Part shown: positions 1 to 6,337 of the stretch, in pieces | How positions within the stretch are numbered: position 1 is the first letter of the stretch | Layout of the letters: the number at the start of each line of letters is the position of its first letter | Program-made: the position numbers and the translations under genes | From: JBKJZO01 sp046715235 | GTDB lineage: Bacteria; Actinomycetota; Actinomycetes; BP-191 | Direction: 5' to 3' | Assembly: GCA_046715235.1 (NCBI GenBank) | Contig: JBKJZO010000050.1 | Coordinates: forward strand, 1-25,164 | Length of the DNA: 25,164 bases | Notes under the pieces: model-generated | What the model saw: the letters and a program-made list of their open reading frames with translations, nothing else | The model's database searches: none | Told to the model about the DNA's origin: nothing

Positions 1-326
1 ATCTTGGCCTTCTTGCCGCGCAGATCACGCAGGTAGTAGAGCTTGGCGCGCCGTACGTCTCCGCGAGTCACGACCTCGATCTTCTGGATCACCGGGGTGT
101 GCACGGGAAAGGTGCGCTCGACGCCGACGCCGAAGCTGACCTTGCGGACCGTGAAGGTTTCGCGTGCGCCGCCGCCCAGGCGGCGGATCACGACGCCCTG
201 GAAGAGCTGGACGCGCTCGCGGTTTCCTTCAATGACCCGAACATGCACCTTGAGCGTGTCGCCCGGACGGAACTCCGGGATGTCGCTGCGCAGGCTGGCA
301 GCGTCGAGGCTGTCGAGGGTGTGCAT
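1..326 (-). CDS. rplS: 50S ribosomal protein L19 (3' end outside window)
   Basis: This encodes L19, a large-subunit ribosomal protein at the 30S-50S interface. The minus strand reads from ATG at 326 as MHTLDSLDAASLRSDIPEFR, followed by PGDTLKVHVRVIEGNRERVQ and LFQGVVIRR, the classical L19 core. The frame stays open for 108 codons to LRGKKAKI at the window edge, so only the last few residues are missing; L19 is usually about 115 residues. It is the last visible gene of the rpsP-khpA-rimM-trmD-rplS series, 89 bp downstream of trmD. No strong Shine-Dalgarno sequence is visible before the ATG. Identification is essentially certain. Confidence 0.97.
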   Translation of the reverse strand, partial: MHTLDSLDAASLRSDIPEFRPGDTLKVHVRVIEGNRERVQLFQGVVIRRLGGGARETFTVRKVSFGVGVERTFPVHTPVIQKIEVVTRGDVRRAKLYYLRDLRGKKAK

Positions 327-349
327 GGCCGTCGCTTTCTGGCATGGCG

Positions 350-366
350 CGCGCGAACTTCGCGCG
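350..366 (-). promoter_or_regulatory. Inverted repeat in the trmD-rplS intergenic leader
   Basis: CGCGCGAA at 350-357 is matched by TTCGCGCG at 359-366. As RNA this folds into a 6-bp GC stem with a 5-nt loop, 24 nt upstream of the rplS start. No T-tract follows, so it does not look like a terminator. It could be a leader structure for rplS or a transcript-processing site. That role is inference from position only. Confidence 0.35.
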
Positions 367-415
367 GAACGTCGTCGTCGTGAGTTCGCGGCCTCAGGAC
401 GGCACGCGCAGCGCT

Positions 416-1192
416 CTACTCTGCCACAGACCCGTCGCGCTCAGCTACCTGACCCGACTGCGCGGCAGCCAGAACGGCCAGGTCGCGCTCGCTGAGGTCG
501 AGCTGCTGCAGCAGATCGGGGCGACGGCGCGCCGTACGCCGCAGCGCCTCGTCGCGGCGCCACCGCGCTATCGCACCGTGATCGCCGGACAGGAGAACCG
601 GCGGGACGTCGAGGCCGCGGTAGCTCGCCGGCCGCGTGTACTGCGGGCCTTCGAGCAACCCGGTGGCGAAACTGTCGTCGCTGAGGCTCTCGGTGTTGCC
701 GACGACGCCGGGCAGCAGCCGGGTCATGGCCTCGACGATGACCAGGGTCGCGACCTCTCCCCCGGCGAGCACGTAGTCGCCCAGTGAGATCTCGTCGTCC
801 GCCCAGTGCTCGACGACGCGGTGGTCGATGCCCTCATACCGCCCGCAGGCGAACGCGACCCAGGGCGCGGCGGCGAGCTCCTCGACGACCGCCTGGGTCA
901 GTGGCCGGCCGGATGGCGTCGGTACGACGACGTAGGGCTTGGCCGCGGGACCGCCGGACTCGACCAGGGAGTCGAACGCCCGGAACCACGGGTCGGGTGC
1001 CATCACCATGCCCGGCCCGCCGCCGAACGGGGCGTCGTCGACCGCGCGGTGTACGTCGGCCGTCTGCGCGCGCAGGTCGTGCACGCGTACGTCGATCAGT
1101 CCGCGCTTACGCGCCTTGCCGATCAGCGACAGGTCGAGCACCGAGAAGTACTCGGGGAAGATCGTGACGATGTCGATCCGCACCCGCGTCAC
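416..1192 (-). CDS. trmD: tRNA (guanine-N1-)-methyltransferase (m1G37)
   Basis: TrmD methylates G37 next to the anticodon of tRNAs using S-adenosylmethionine, which prevents +1 frameshifting. The 258-residue product starts MTRVRIDIVTIFPEYFSVLD and carries the SPOUT trefoil-knot motifs CGRYEGIDHRVVEHW and EISLGDYVLAGGEV at about residues 110-145. The catalytic-domain stretch SDDSFATGLLEGPQYTRP follows. Length matches the family (230-260). The GTG start at 1192 overlaps the rimM stop as GTGA, so the two are probably translationally coupled. The C-terminal 20 residues are less conserved in type. No lesion is seen. Confidence 0.97.
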   Translation of the reverse strand: MTRVRIDIVTIFPEYFSVLDLSLIGKARKRGLIDVRVHDLRAQTADVHRAVDDAPFGGGPGMVMAPDPWFRAFDSLVESGGPAAKPYVVVPTPSGRPLTQAVVEELAAAPWVAFACGRYEGIDHRVVEHWADDEISLGDYVLAGGEVATLVIVEAMTRLLPGVVGNTESLSDDSFATGLLEGPQYTRPASYRGLDVPPVLLSGDHGAIARWRRDEALRRTARRRPDLLQQLDLSERDLAVLAAAQSGQVAERDGSVAE

Positions 1193-1716
1193 CCCACCGC
1201 GGTGTCTGGGTCGTTCAGTTCGAGGAGGCCCTCGGGCGGGTCGATCGTCACGTGGCCGCCCGCGACGTCGACGGTCGGCACCATGGCCGCCACGAACGGA
1301 ACCAGCGCTTCGCCGCCGGCCTCTCGGCGTACGGCAAGCAGGTCGGTGCCGGCCACGTGGATGACGTCCTCGATCACACCGACCCGGGTGCCGTCAGGGA
1401 GCAACACCGCGAGACCGACCAGCTCGTGGTCCCAGTACTCCCCCGGCTCGGTCGTGCCCGCCGTGTCGGAGTGGACCACGAGCAACTGGCCGCGCAGCGC
1501 GTCGGCAGCGTCGCGGTCGGCGTACTCCTCGAATTGCACAAGCAACCGGCCGTGATGCCAACGGGACCGCACGACCGTGAGCTGCTTTCGGTCGGGATCG
1601 GTGACAAGCACCGAACCGGGCGCGTAGCGCACGTCAGGGTCGTCGGTGCGGACGTCGACGCTCACCTCGCCGCGTACGCCGTGCGGCCGGCCGATGCGCC
1701 CGACGACGAGTTCCAT
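1189..1716 (-). CDS. rimM: Ribosome maturation factor RimM
   Basis: RimM binds S19 and assists late assembly of the 30S head. The 175-residue product begins MELVVGRIGRPHGVRGEVSV, the standard N-terminal beta-barrel signature. It contains a central EYWDHELVGLAVLLPDGTRVG segment that opens the PRC-barrel domain, and ends with VDVAGGHVTIDPPEGLLEL. Both domains are present and the length is normal. The ATG at 1716 lies 8 nt after the khpA stop, and its own stop overlaps the trmD start by 4 nt. Co-transcription with rpsP, khpA and trmD is expected. Confidence 0.96.
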   Translation of the reverse strand: MELVVGRIGRPHGVRGEVSVDVRTDDPDVRYAPGSVLVTDPDRKQLTVVRSRWHHGRLLVQFEEYADRDAADALRGQLLVVHSDTAGTTEPGEYWDHELVGLAVLLPDGTRVGVIEDVIHVAGTDLLAVRREAGGEALVPFVAAMVPTVDVAGGHVTIDPPEGLLELNDPDTAVG

Positions 1717-1724
1717 CGCCGCTG

Positions 1725-1964
1725 TCAGCGCACCTCGTCGGTGTCGACGACATCGACCCGGACGCCGCGCCCACCGACCGCGCCGACAACGGTGCGCAGT
1801 GCCTTGGCGGTGCGCCCGGCGCGGCCGATGACCTTGCCGAGGTCGTCGGGGTGGACCCGGATCTCGAGCGTGTCACCCCGCCGCCCGCGCGTGCGGTCGA
1901 CCCGGACGTCGTCGGGATGCTCGACGATCCCCTTGACCAGATGTTCGAGTGCGGACTCGAGCAC
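1725..1964 (-). CDS. khpA: KH-domain RNA-binding protein KhpA
   Basis: This is a 79-residue single-KH-domain protein of the KhpA/YlqC family, small RNA-binding proteins encoded between rpsP and rimM in Gram-positive bacteria. The KH GxxG loop is visible as GKVIGRAGRTAKALRTVV near residues 42-60, followed by GGRGVRVDVVD. The GTG start at 1964 directly abuts the rpsP stop codon (TAG at 1967-1965) with no spacing, so translation probably depends on rpsP. In other Gram-positives KhpA pairs with KhpB and affects cell length and sRNA binding. That role is not tested by this sequence. Confidence 0.92.
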   Translation of the reverse strand: MLESALEHLVKGIVEHPDDVRVDRTRGRRGDTLEIRVHPDDLGKVIGRAGRTAKALRTVVGAVGGRGVRVDVVDTDEVR

Positions 1965-2537
1965 CTACTCGCTCGTTTCTTCGGCGGTGGCTGCCTCTGC
2001 AGCCGGCTCCGCCGGGGTCTCGGCGGCCGGGGCCTCAGCCTCCGGGGCCTCGGCTGGGGCCTCAACCGCTGGCGTCTCAACCGCTGGCGTCTCAACCGCT
2101 GGCGTCTCGGTGGCCTTGCCCTTCGCTGCCTTGTCGGCAACCTTCTTGGCCGGCTTGGCGGCCTTCGGCGTCGTGGCGCCGCTCTCGTCCTTGAGGCCCG
2201 CGGCCGAACGCGCGGCGGCCTCGAACGCTGCCTTCTTGTCGGCCTTCGGGGGCGCGACGAGCATGGGCGGCGGCGCCGGCAGGCCCTTGAACTCCTGCCA
2301 CGTGCCGGTCACTCGCAACAGTGCGGCGACGGCCTCGGTGGGCTGGGCACCGACGCGCAGCCAGTAGAGGGCGCGCTCGTTGTCGATCTCGATGACCGAC
2401 GGGTCGTTCTTGGGGTGGTACTTGCCGATGGTCTCGATCGACCTGCCGTCACGCTTGGTGCGGCTGTCGGCCACGACGACGCGGTAGTAGGGCGCGCGCA
2501 TCTTGCCGAGGCGCATCAGCTTGATCTTCGTTGCCAC
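1965..2537 (-). CDS. rpsP: 30S ribosomal protein S16 with long acidic C-terminal extension
   Basis: S16 is a small-subunit assembly protein. The start chosen is GTG at 2537, giving MATKIKLMRLGKMRAPYYRV, with AAGGAG about 9 nt upstream. The core runs to about residue 85 (RDGRSIETIGKYHPKNDPSV and ALYWLRVGAQPTEAVAALLR are diagnostic). The remaining ~105 residues are a low-complexity tail rich in Ala, Pro, Glu and Lys. The tail includes the tandem unit VETPA, encoded by three perfect 15-bp repeats. The total of 190 residues is more than twice the length of E. coli S16. Actinobacterial S16 proteins often carry extensions, but this one is long. An upstream in-frame ATG at 2642 would add residues unlike S16 and is rejected. 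Confidence 0.95.
   Translation of the reverse strand: MATKIKLMRLGKMRAPYYRVVVADSRTKRDGRSIETIGKYHPKNDPSVIEIDNERALYWLRVGAQPTEAVAALLRVTGTWQEFKGLPAPPPMLVAPPKADKKAAFEAAARSAAGLKDESGATTPKAAKPAKKVADKAAKGKATETPAVETPAVETPAVEAPAEAPEAEAPAAETPAEPAAEAATAEETSE
2064..2108 (-). repeat. Three perfect tandem 15-bp repeats inside rpsP
   Basis: The unit AACCGCTGGCGTCTC (plus strand) occurs at 2064-2078, 2079-2093 and 2094-2108 without mismatch. On the coding strand each unit adds five residues of the VETPA pattern to the S16 tail. The repeats are in frame, so copy-number change by slippage would alter tail length without breaking the gene. Confidence 0.9.
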
Positions 2538-2629
2538 GAGGGCGTGCTCCTTGTGTCCTGGCGCGGGTGAACCGTCCTGCTCCGCGTGGGGACTGCGGGC
2601 GGACGGTTCGATGGACACCGCCGGGACGG

Positions 2630-2658
2630 ATGAGAGGGCCATCCCGCTCGGTGCTCAA
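2630..2658 (-). promoter_or_regulatory. Possible sigma-70-type promoter for the rpsP operon
   Basis: On the minus strand TTGAGC (plus 2653-2658) is separated by 17 nt from TCTCAT (plus 2630-2635), in the gap between ffh and rpsP. This would start transcription near 2623 and give a leader of about 85 nt before the GTG at 2537. The match is partial, so the call is tentative. Confidence 0.3.
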
Positions 2659-2710
2659 CGGAACAGTGTGCCAGATCTGCGCAGCCGCGGGTAACCCGCG
2701 ACGGGCGTGG

Positions 2711-4198
2711 CTATGCGTCCGGTGGCTTGGTGAATCGCGTCGGCAGCTCGACGCCGGGCGGCAGCTGCAGGTTCTGCAGGTCCTCCGGCCGGATCCGCGG
2801 CAGGCCCGGCATACGCCCGGCTCCCCCGCTGCCCTTGCCCTTCCGGCCCTTCTTGCCCTTGCCCCCCTTGGGCCGGCGCATCCCCGGCATGCCCATGCTG
2901 CCGGCCATCTGCTTCATCATCTTGCGGGCGTCGTAGAACCGGTCTACGAGCTGGTTGACCTCGCTGACGGCTACGCCGGACCCCTTGGCGATGCGCAACC
3001 TGCGTGAGCCGTTGATGATCTTCGGGTCCGTGCGCTCGGCCGGGGTCATCGAGCGGATGATCGCCGCGGTGCGGTCGAGATCCTTGTCATCGATCTGGTT
3101 GATGGCGTCCTTCATCTGGCCCATGCCGGGCATCATGCCGAGCAGGCCGGCGATGGGTCCCATCTTGCGGACCGCAAGCATCTGCTCCAGGAAGTCGTCG
3201 AGGGTGAACTCCTCCTCGCCCGAGATCTTGCCGACCAGCTTTGCCGTTTGATCCTGGTCGAAGTGCTCTTCGGCCTGCTCGATCAGAGTCAGCACGTCGC
3301 CCATGCCGAGGATGCGGCTCGCCATGCGTTCGGGATGGAAGACGTCGAAGTCGGCGAGCTTCTCCCCCGTGCTCGCGAACATGATCGGCCGCTCGCACAT
3401 CTGCGCGATCGACAGCGCGGCACCACCGCGCGCGTCGCCGTCGAGCTTGGTGAGGGCGACGCCGTCGAAGCCGACACCGTCGGCGAAAGCCCGCGCGGTC
3501 GTCACGGCGTCCTGGCCGATCATCGCGTCGACGACGAACAGCACCTCATCAGGATCGACTGCGTCGCGAATCGCTGCGGCTTGCGCCATGAGTTCCTCGT
3601 CGATGCCCAGCCGGCCCGCGGTGTCGATGACGACCATGTCGTGACCCATACGCCGCGCGTGCTCGACGGACGCCTTGGCGACGACGACGGGATCACCGAC
3701 GCCGTTGCCCGGCTCCGGCGCGAATACAAGGACACCCGCTTGCCCGCCGACGACCTGCAGCTGCTGTACGGCGTTCGGTCGCTGCAGGTCGGCCGCGACG
3801 AGCAGCGGCGCGTGCCGCTGCGCCTTGAGCCAGCGGCCGAGCTTGCCGGCGAGGGTCGTCTTACCGGAGCCCTGCAGACCGCAGAGCATGATGATCGTCG
3901 GGCTGACCTTGGCGTAGCGCAGCTTGCGGGTCTGGCCGCCGAGTATCTGCGTCAGCTCGTCGTTCACGATCTTGATGACCTGTTGCGCGGGGTTGAGTGC
4001 CCCGCTCACCTCCACGCCGCGCGAGCGTTCCTTGACCGCGTCGATGAAGCCCTTCACGACCGGCAGTGCGACGTCGGCTTCGAGCAACGCGATGCGGATC
4101 TCGCGCGCGGTCGCGTCGATGTCCGCGTCAGTGAGCCGGCCCTTACCGCGCAGGCGCGAGAAGGTGGCTTCGAGGCGGTCGGAAAGCGTGTCGAACAC
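2711..4198 (-). CDS. ffh: Signal recognition particle GTPase Ffh (SRP54)
   Basis: Ffh binds signal peptides and 4.5S RNA and delivers ribosomes to FtsY at the membrane. The start chosen is GTG at 4198 (MFDTLSDRLEATFSRLRGKG), giving 495 residues. The open frame extends to 4336, but the extra residues do not resemble Ffh. Order: helical N domain (1-95), G domain with P-loop GLQGSGKTT near 107, DLQRPNAVQQL, DTAGRLGIDEEL and TKLDGDARGG. The methionine-rich M domain follows, with GLLGMMPGMGQMKDAINQ, SMTPAERTDP and INGSRRLRIAKGSGVAVSEV. A Lys/Gly-rich linker and a short tail end the protein. FtsY is encoded further right in the same window. Confidence 0.97.
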   Translation of the reverse strand: MFDTLSDRLEATFSRLRGKGRLTDADIDATAREIRIALLEADVALPVVKGFIDAVKERSRGVEVSGALNPAQQVIKIVNDELTQILGGQTRKLRYAKVSPTIIMLCGLQGSGKTTLAGKLGRWLKAQRHAPLLVAADLQRPNAVQQLQVVGGQAGVLVFAPEPGNGVGDPVVVAKASVEHARRMGHDMVVIDTAGRLGIDEELMAQAAAIRDAVDPDEVLFVVDAMIGQDAVTTARAFADGVGFDGVALTKLDGDARGGAALSIAQMCERPIMFASTGEKLADFDVFHPERMASRILGMGDVLTLIEQAEEHFDQDQTAKLVGKISGEEEFTLDDFLEQMLAVRKMGPIAGLLGMMPGMGQMKDAINQIDDKDLDRTAAIIRSMTPAERTDPKIINGSRRLRIAKGSGVAVSEVNQLVDRFYDARKMMKQMAGSMGMPGMRRPKGGKGKKGRKGKGSGGAGRMPGLPRIRPEDLQNLQLPPGVELPTRFTKPPDA

Positions 4199-4306
4199 GG
4201 GCAGGGAGGTCCGTTCGTCTGCGCGGTTGATGCCGGGGTTTCGTGGGCCCCAGACTACTTGAGGTCGCTGCGCACCCACGAAGGTCTGGACAGTGGTCCT
4301 CCGGCG

Positions 4307-4582
4307 ATGCAGAGTCCGACCATGGGTGCTCTGCACGAACTACCGGGACGACGCGACTGGTATCTGGACGAGCGCCACGACGGCCGGCGGATGCAGGCAA
4401 CGTGGCATCCGGAGCGCGGCATCGTCGTACTCAGCCTGTGGCACCGGGACGAGTGCACCGCGACGTTTCAGCTCCCGATCGACGAGGCCGACCGGCTGAT
4501 CGCGCTCCTGGGGACAGCGCTGGGAGAGGCCGCGCGGACGCGCACCGCTCCTCGTGACCGCGCTGGCAGGTCCGTGGGTTAA
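4307..4582 (+). CDS. Small conserved protein of unknown function
   Basis: This is an open frame of 91 residues from ATG 4307, with a second possible start at ATG 4322 (MGALHELPGRRDWYLDERHD). I do not recognise a named family. The sequence is a compact mix of WYLDERHDGRRMQATWHP, GIVVLSLWHRDECTATFQLP and IDEADRLIALLGTALGEAAR, which looks like a beta-rich half followed by one helix. The last 20 residues are basic and probably disordered. No good Shine-Dalgarno sequence precedes either start. The TAA stop directly abuts the GTG of the next gene, so the two form an operon divergent from ffh. Codon use is typical of the neighbourhood, which supports a real gene. Confidence 0.75.
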   Translation: MQSPTMGALHELPGRRDWYLDERHDGRRMQATWHPERGIVVLSLWHRDECTATFQLPIDEADRLIALLGTALGEAARTRTAPRDRAGRSVG

Positions 4583-4960
4583 GTGGCCAGCGACCTGGGC
4601 CGGCAGTTCGCAATAGCTCTGGCCGAGAAGGACGCCGACCGGCTCACCCGCCTGCTCGCACCCGACATCGACTTCCGCGGCATGACGCCCGAGGGCTTCT
4701 GGAAGGCGACGGGGGCGGCCGGCGTCGTCGACGACGTCTTGTTCGCGCACTGGTTCGAGCGGCACGACGTGATCCGCTCACTGGTCTCGCTGACGACGGA
4801 CACACTCATTGATCGCGAGCGGGTCGGCTTCCGGCTACTCGTTGACCGTCGCGGTCAGACGTATCTCGTTGAACACCAGGCGTACTACGCCGAGAAGGAC
4901 GGCCGGATCAGCTGGATGCGCCTGATGTGCGCAGGCTTCCGGCCACTCATGCGCGTGTGA
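4583..4960 (+). CDS. SnoaL-like / NTF2-fold protein
   Basis: This 125-residue product has the pattern of a small NTF2-fold domain. An N-terminal helix MASDLGRQFAIALAEKDADR is followed by LTRLLAPDIDFRGMTPEGFW. Alternating beta strands follow, such as VGFRLLVDRRGQTYLVEHQA and YYAEKDGRISWMRLMCAGFR. Family members include polyketide cyclases, isomerases and non-catalytic binding proteins, so the substrate cannot be stated. The GTG start at 4583 follows the upstream stop codon with no gap, implying translational coupling. A weak hairpin with a TTTT run lies about 50 bp downstream. Confidence 0.75.
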   Translation: MASDLGRQFAIALAEKDADRLTRLLAPDIDFRGMTPEGFWKATGAAGVVDDVLFAHWFERHDVIRSLVSLTTDTLIDRERVGFRLLVDRRGQTYLVEHQAYYAEKDGRISWMRLMCAGFRPLMRV

Positions 4961-5008
4961 ACTAGGGCGGGGCAGACGAGCGCGTAGTTGCCGACAAGTC
5001 TCGTCGAA

Positions 5009-5030
5009 CCACCCTCAGGTGGCTCGTTTT
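5009..5030 (+). terminator. Possible weak terminator after the SnoaL-like gene
   Basis: CCACC at 5009-5013 pairs with GGTGG at 5018-5022 around a CTCA loop, followed by CTCGTTTT. The stem is only 5 bp, so it may be a weak intrinsic terminator or chance. Confidence 0.35.
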
Positions 5031-5155
5031 CGCAGGAAGGCGCCAAAGTAGTGACCTTTGCAGCGCGCTGCGCACGCCCGAGTCGGTCAGTGGTCTGCCA
5101 CTACGGAACGATCCCTGCACGTTTCCCCGCACTGCCGAACGCAGTCGGTCCAGCC

Positions 5156-5185
5156 GTGACAAGGCTGCGGGTGATGCGCTAGCAT
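5156..5185 (+). promoter_or_regulatory. Promoter of the vapBC module, probably leaderless
   Basis: GTGACA at 5156-5161 is separated by 18 nt from TAGCAT at 5180-5185, a good match to housekeeping actinobacterial promoters. The vapB ATG begins at 5193, only 7 nt after the -10 element, so transcription should start at or next to the A of the start codon. No Shine-Dalgarno sequence is visible, consistent with a leaderless mRNA. Confidence 0.6.
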
Positions 5186-5192
5186 CTGATGC

Positions 5193-5435
5193 ATGCGCAC
5201 TACTCTTTCGCTTGATGATGATGTTCTTCTTGCGGTCAAGGAGCGCGCGCGGCGCGAGCATCGGACCGCTGGCGCCGTCCTGTCCGACCTTGCGCGGCAA
5301 GCGTTGACGCATCGGTCGGCGACCGCACAGGCGACCGAGGTGGAGACATTCCACGGTTTTGAGCCCTTCCCACCGAGGGGACCACTGGTGACCAATGAAC
5401 TCCTCGATCAGTTGCGCGATGAAGAGTCCGGATGA
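5193..5435 (+). CDS. vapB: Ribbon-helix-helix antitoxin, VapB type
   Basis: This is an 80-residue antitoxin. The first 45 residues (MRTTLSLDDDVLLAVKERAR, then REHRTAGAVLSDLARQAL) form a classical ribbon-helix-helix DNA-binding domain with beta strand TTLSL and two helices. The remainder, including FHGFEPFPPRGPLVTNELLD, is the flexible toxin-neutralising tail typical of antitoxins paired with PIN toxins. The ORF overlaps the downstream toxin by ATGA (5432-5435). Such antitoxins dimerise, bind their own promoter and repress it together with the toxin, so autoregulation at 5156-5193 is expected. It is a self-contained module between core genes, suggesting horizontal acquisition. Confidence 0.88.
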   Translation: MRTTLSLDDDVLLAVKERARREHRTAGAVLSDLARQALTHRSATAQATEVETFHGFEPFPPRGPLVTNELLDQLRDEESG

Positions 5436-5866
5436 AAAGGGCGCTCTTGGACACCAACGTCCTACTCGCGCTTCTCGACAGCGATCATGTCGATCACGTT
5501 CTTGCGCGCGAGTGGTTCCGATCCGAAATCACGGCCGGTTGGGCCTCCTGCAACGTCACCCAAAATGGTTTCGTCCGAATAATCTCTCAGCCCCGCTATC
5601 CGAGCCCCGTAGCTCCTGCTCAGGCGATTGCCCGATTGGCGGCAGCGAGCGCGGGCCCGCATCATCAGTTTCTTGCTTCCTCGGTCAGCATCCTTGACAG
5701 CGCCGCTGTCAGGCCCACAAGGCTCCTGAGTTCGAGGCAGGTCACTGACGTCTACCTGCTGGCGCTCGCGACCGCGCACGATCAACGGCTTGTGACCTTC
5801 GACCAGTCAATTCCACTGAGCGCTGTCAATCGCGCAAGTTCGGCCAACCTCGTCGTACTGCGATAA
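5432..5866 (+). CDS. vapC: PIN-domain ribonuclease toxin, VapC type
   Basis: This 144-residue PIN domain begins MKRALLDTNVLLALLDSDHV, with the first metal-binding Asp at residue 7. D106 in TDVYLLALATAHDQRL and D124 in VTFDQSI supply further acidic residues. The segment GWASCNVTQNGFVRIISQPR is characteristic of the actinobacterial VapC subfamily; at residue 44 it has Gln where some relatives have Glu (TENGF). PIN toxins cleave specific RNAs, often tRNA or rRNA, when free of antitoxin. Translation is coupled to vapB by a 4-nt overlap. The gene runs convergently into the DUF222 remnant immediately downstream. Confidence 0.88.
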   Translation: MKRALLDTNVLLALLDSDHVDHVLAREWFRSEITAGWASCNVTQNGFVRIISQPRYPSPVAPAQAIARLAAASAGPHHQFLASSVSILDSAAVRPTRLLSSRQVTDVYLLALATAHDQRLVTFDQSIPLSAVNRASSANLVVLR

Positions 5867-5867
5867 G

Positions 5868-6333
5868 CAGAGCAGCACGAGGTAGCTCCGCAGCTGCTGC
5901 GCGTCGCGGAGCTCCGCGACGGTGACGAGATCAGCTTCGGTGGCGCGCACGTACCCGACCGGGATGTCCATGGTCAGCCCGGCGATCGCCTGCGCGTGCT
6001 GCTCGCTGATCAGCCCGTCACCGAACGCGGCGGCTGTTTCGGGCAGCTCCCGCAGTGTGCGGGCCAACGCCACCCGTCCCGCCGCGGCCGGGCCACTAAG
6101 GTTGCAGTGCGCCCGCAGCCACGACCCCGTCGTGGGGAACCCGTCCGCTCGCCGGCACCGGCCGCGTCGAACCGGGCCAGCACCTCCGCCCGGCAGGCAT
6201 CGACTCGGCGGGTCAGCCGCTCCACCTCGAGCAACGCGTCACCCAACTCGGCGACGACAGGCGAGTCAGGGTCGGGCAGATCGACGCGCAACGCCGACAG
6301 CAAACCGGGGGGCGAAAACCCGTATGTGGAAAG
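5868..6333 (-). pseudogene. Decayed DUF222 (13E12-type, HNH-nuclease-associated) gene fragment
   Basis: Two minus-strand frames together spell the N-terminal part of a DUF222 protein. The first (about 6333-6146) reads STYGFSPPGLLSALRVDLPD then LGDALLEVERLTRRVDACRA and EVLARFDAAGAGER. The second (about 6145-5868) reads DGFPTTGSWLRAHCNLSGPA then RVALARTLRELPETAAAFGD and ISEQHAQAIAGLTMDIPVGY. One missing G near 6145 explains the switch. The expected start position before STYGF holds CTT. The HNH nuclease C-terminal half is absent, the match fading around 5880 next to vapC. Intact members run to several hundred residues and are multicopy in actinobacteria. The gene looks non-functional unless the frameshift is a base error. 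Confidence 0.8.
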
Positions 6334-6337
6334 GGAT

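Noticed and set aside
3248..4306. Plus-strand open frame extending upstream of the small gene at 4307
   Set aside because: It is antisense to ffh and has no protein-family features; only the part from 4307 looks genuine.
4962..5354. 130-codon minus-strand open frame across the vapB promoter
   Set aside because: Antisense to vapB and its promoter, no recognisable domain, composition like a shadow frame.
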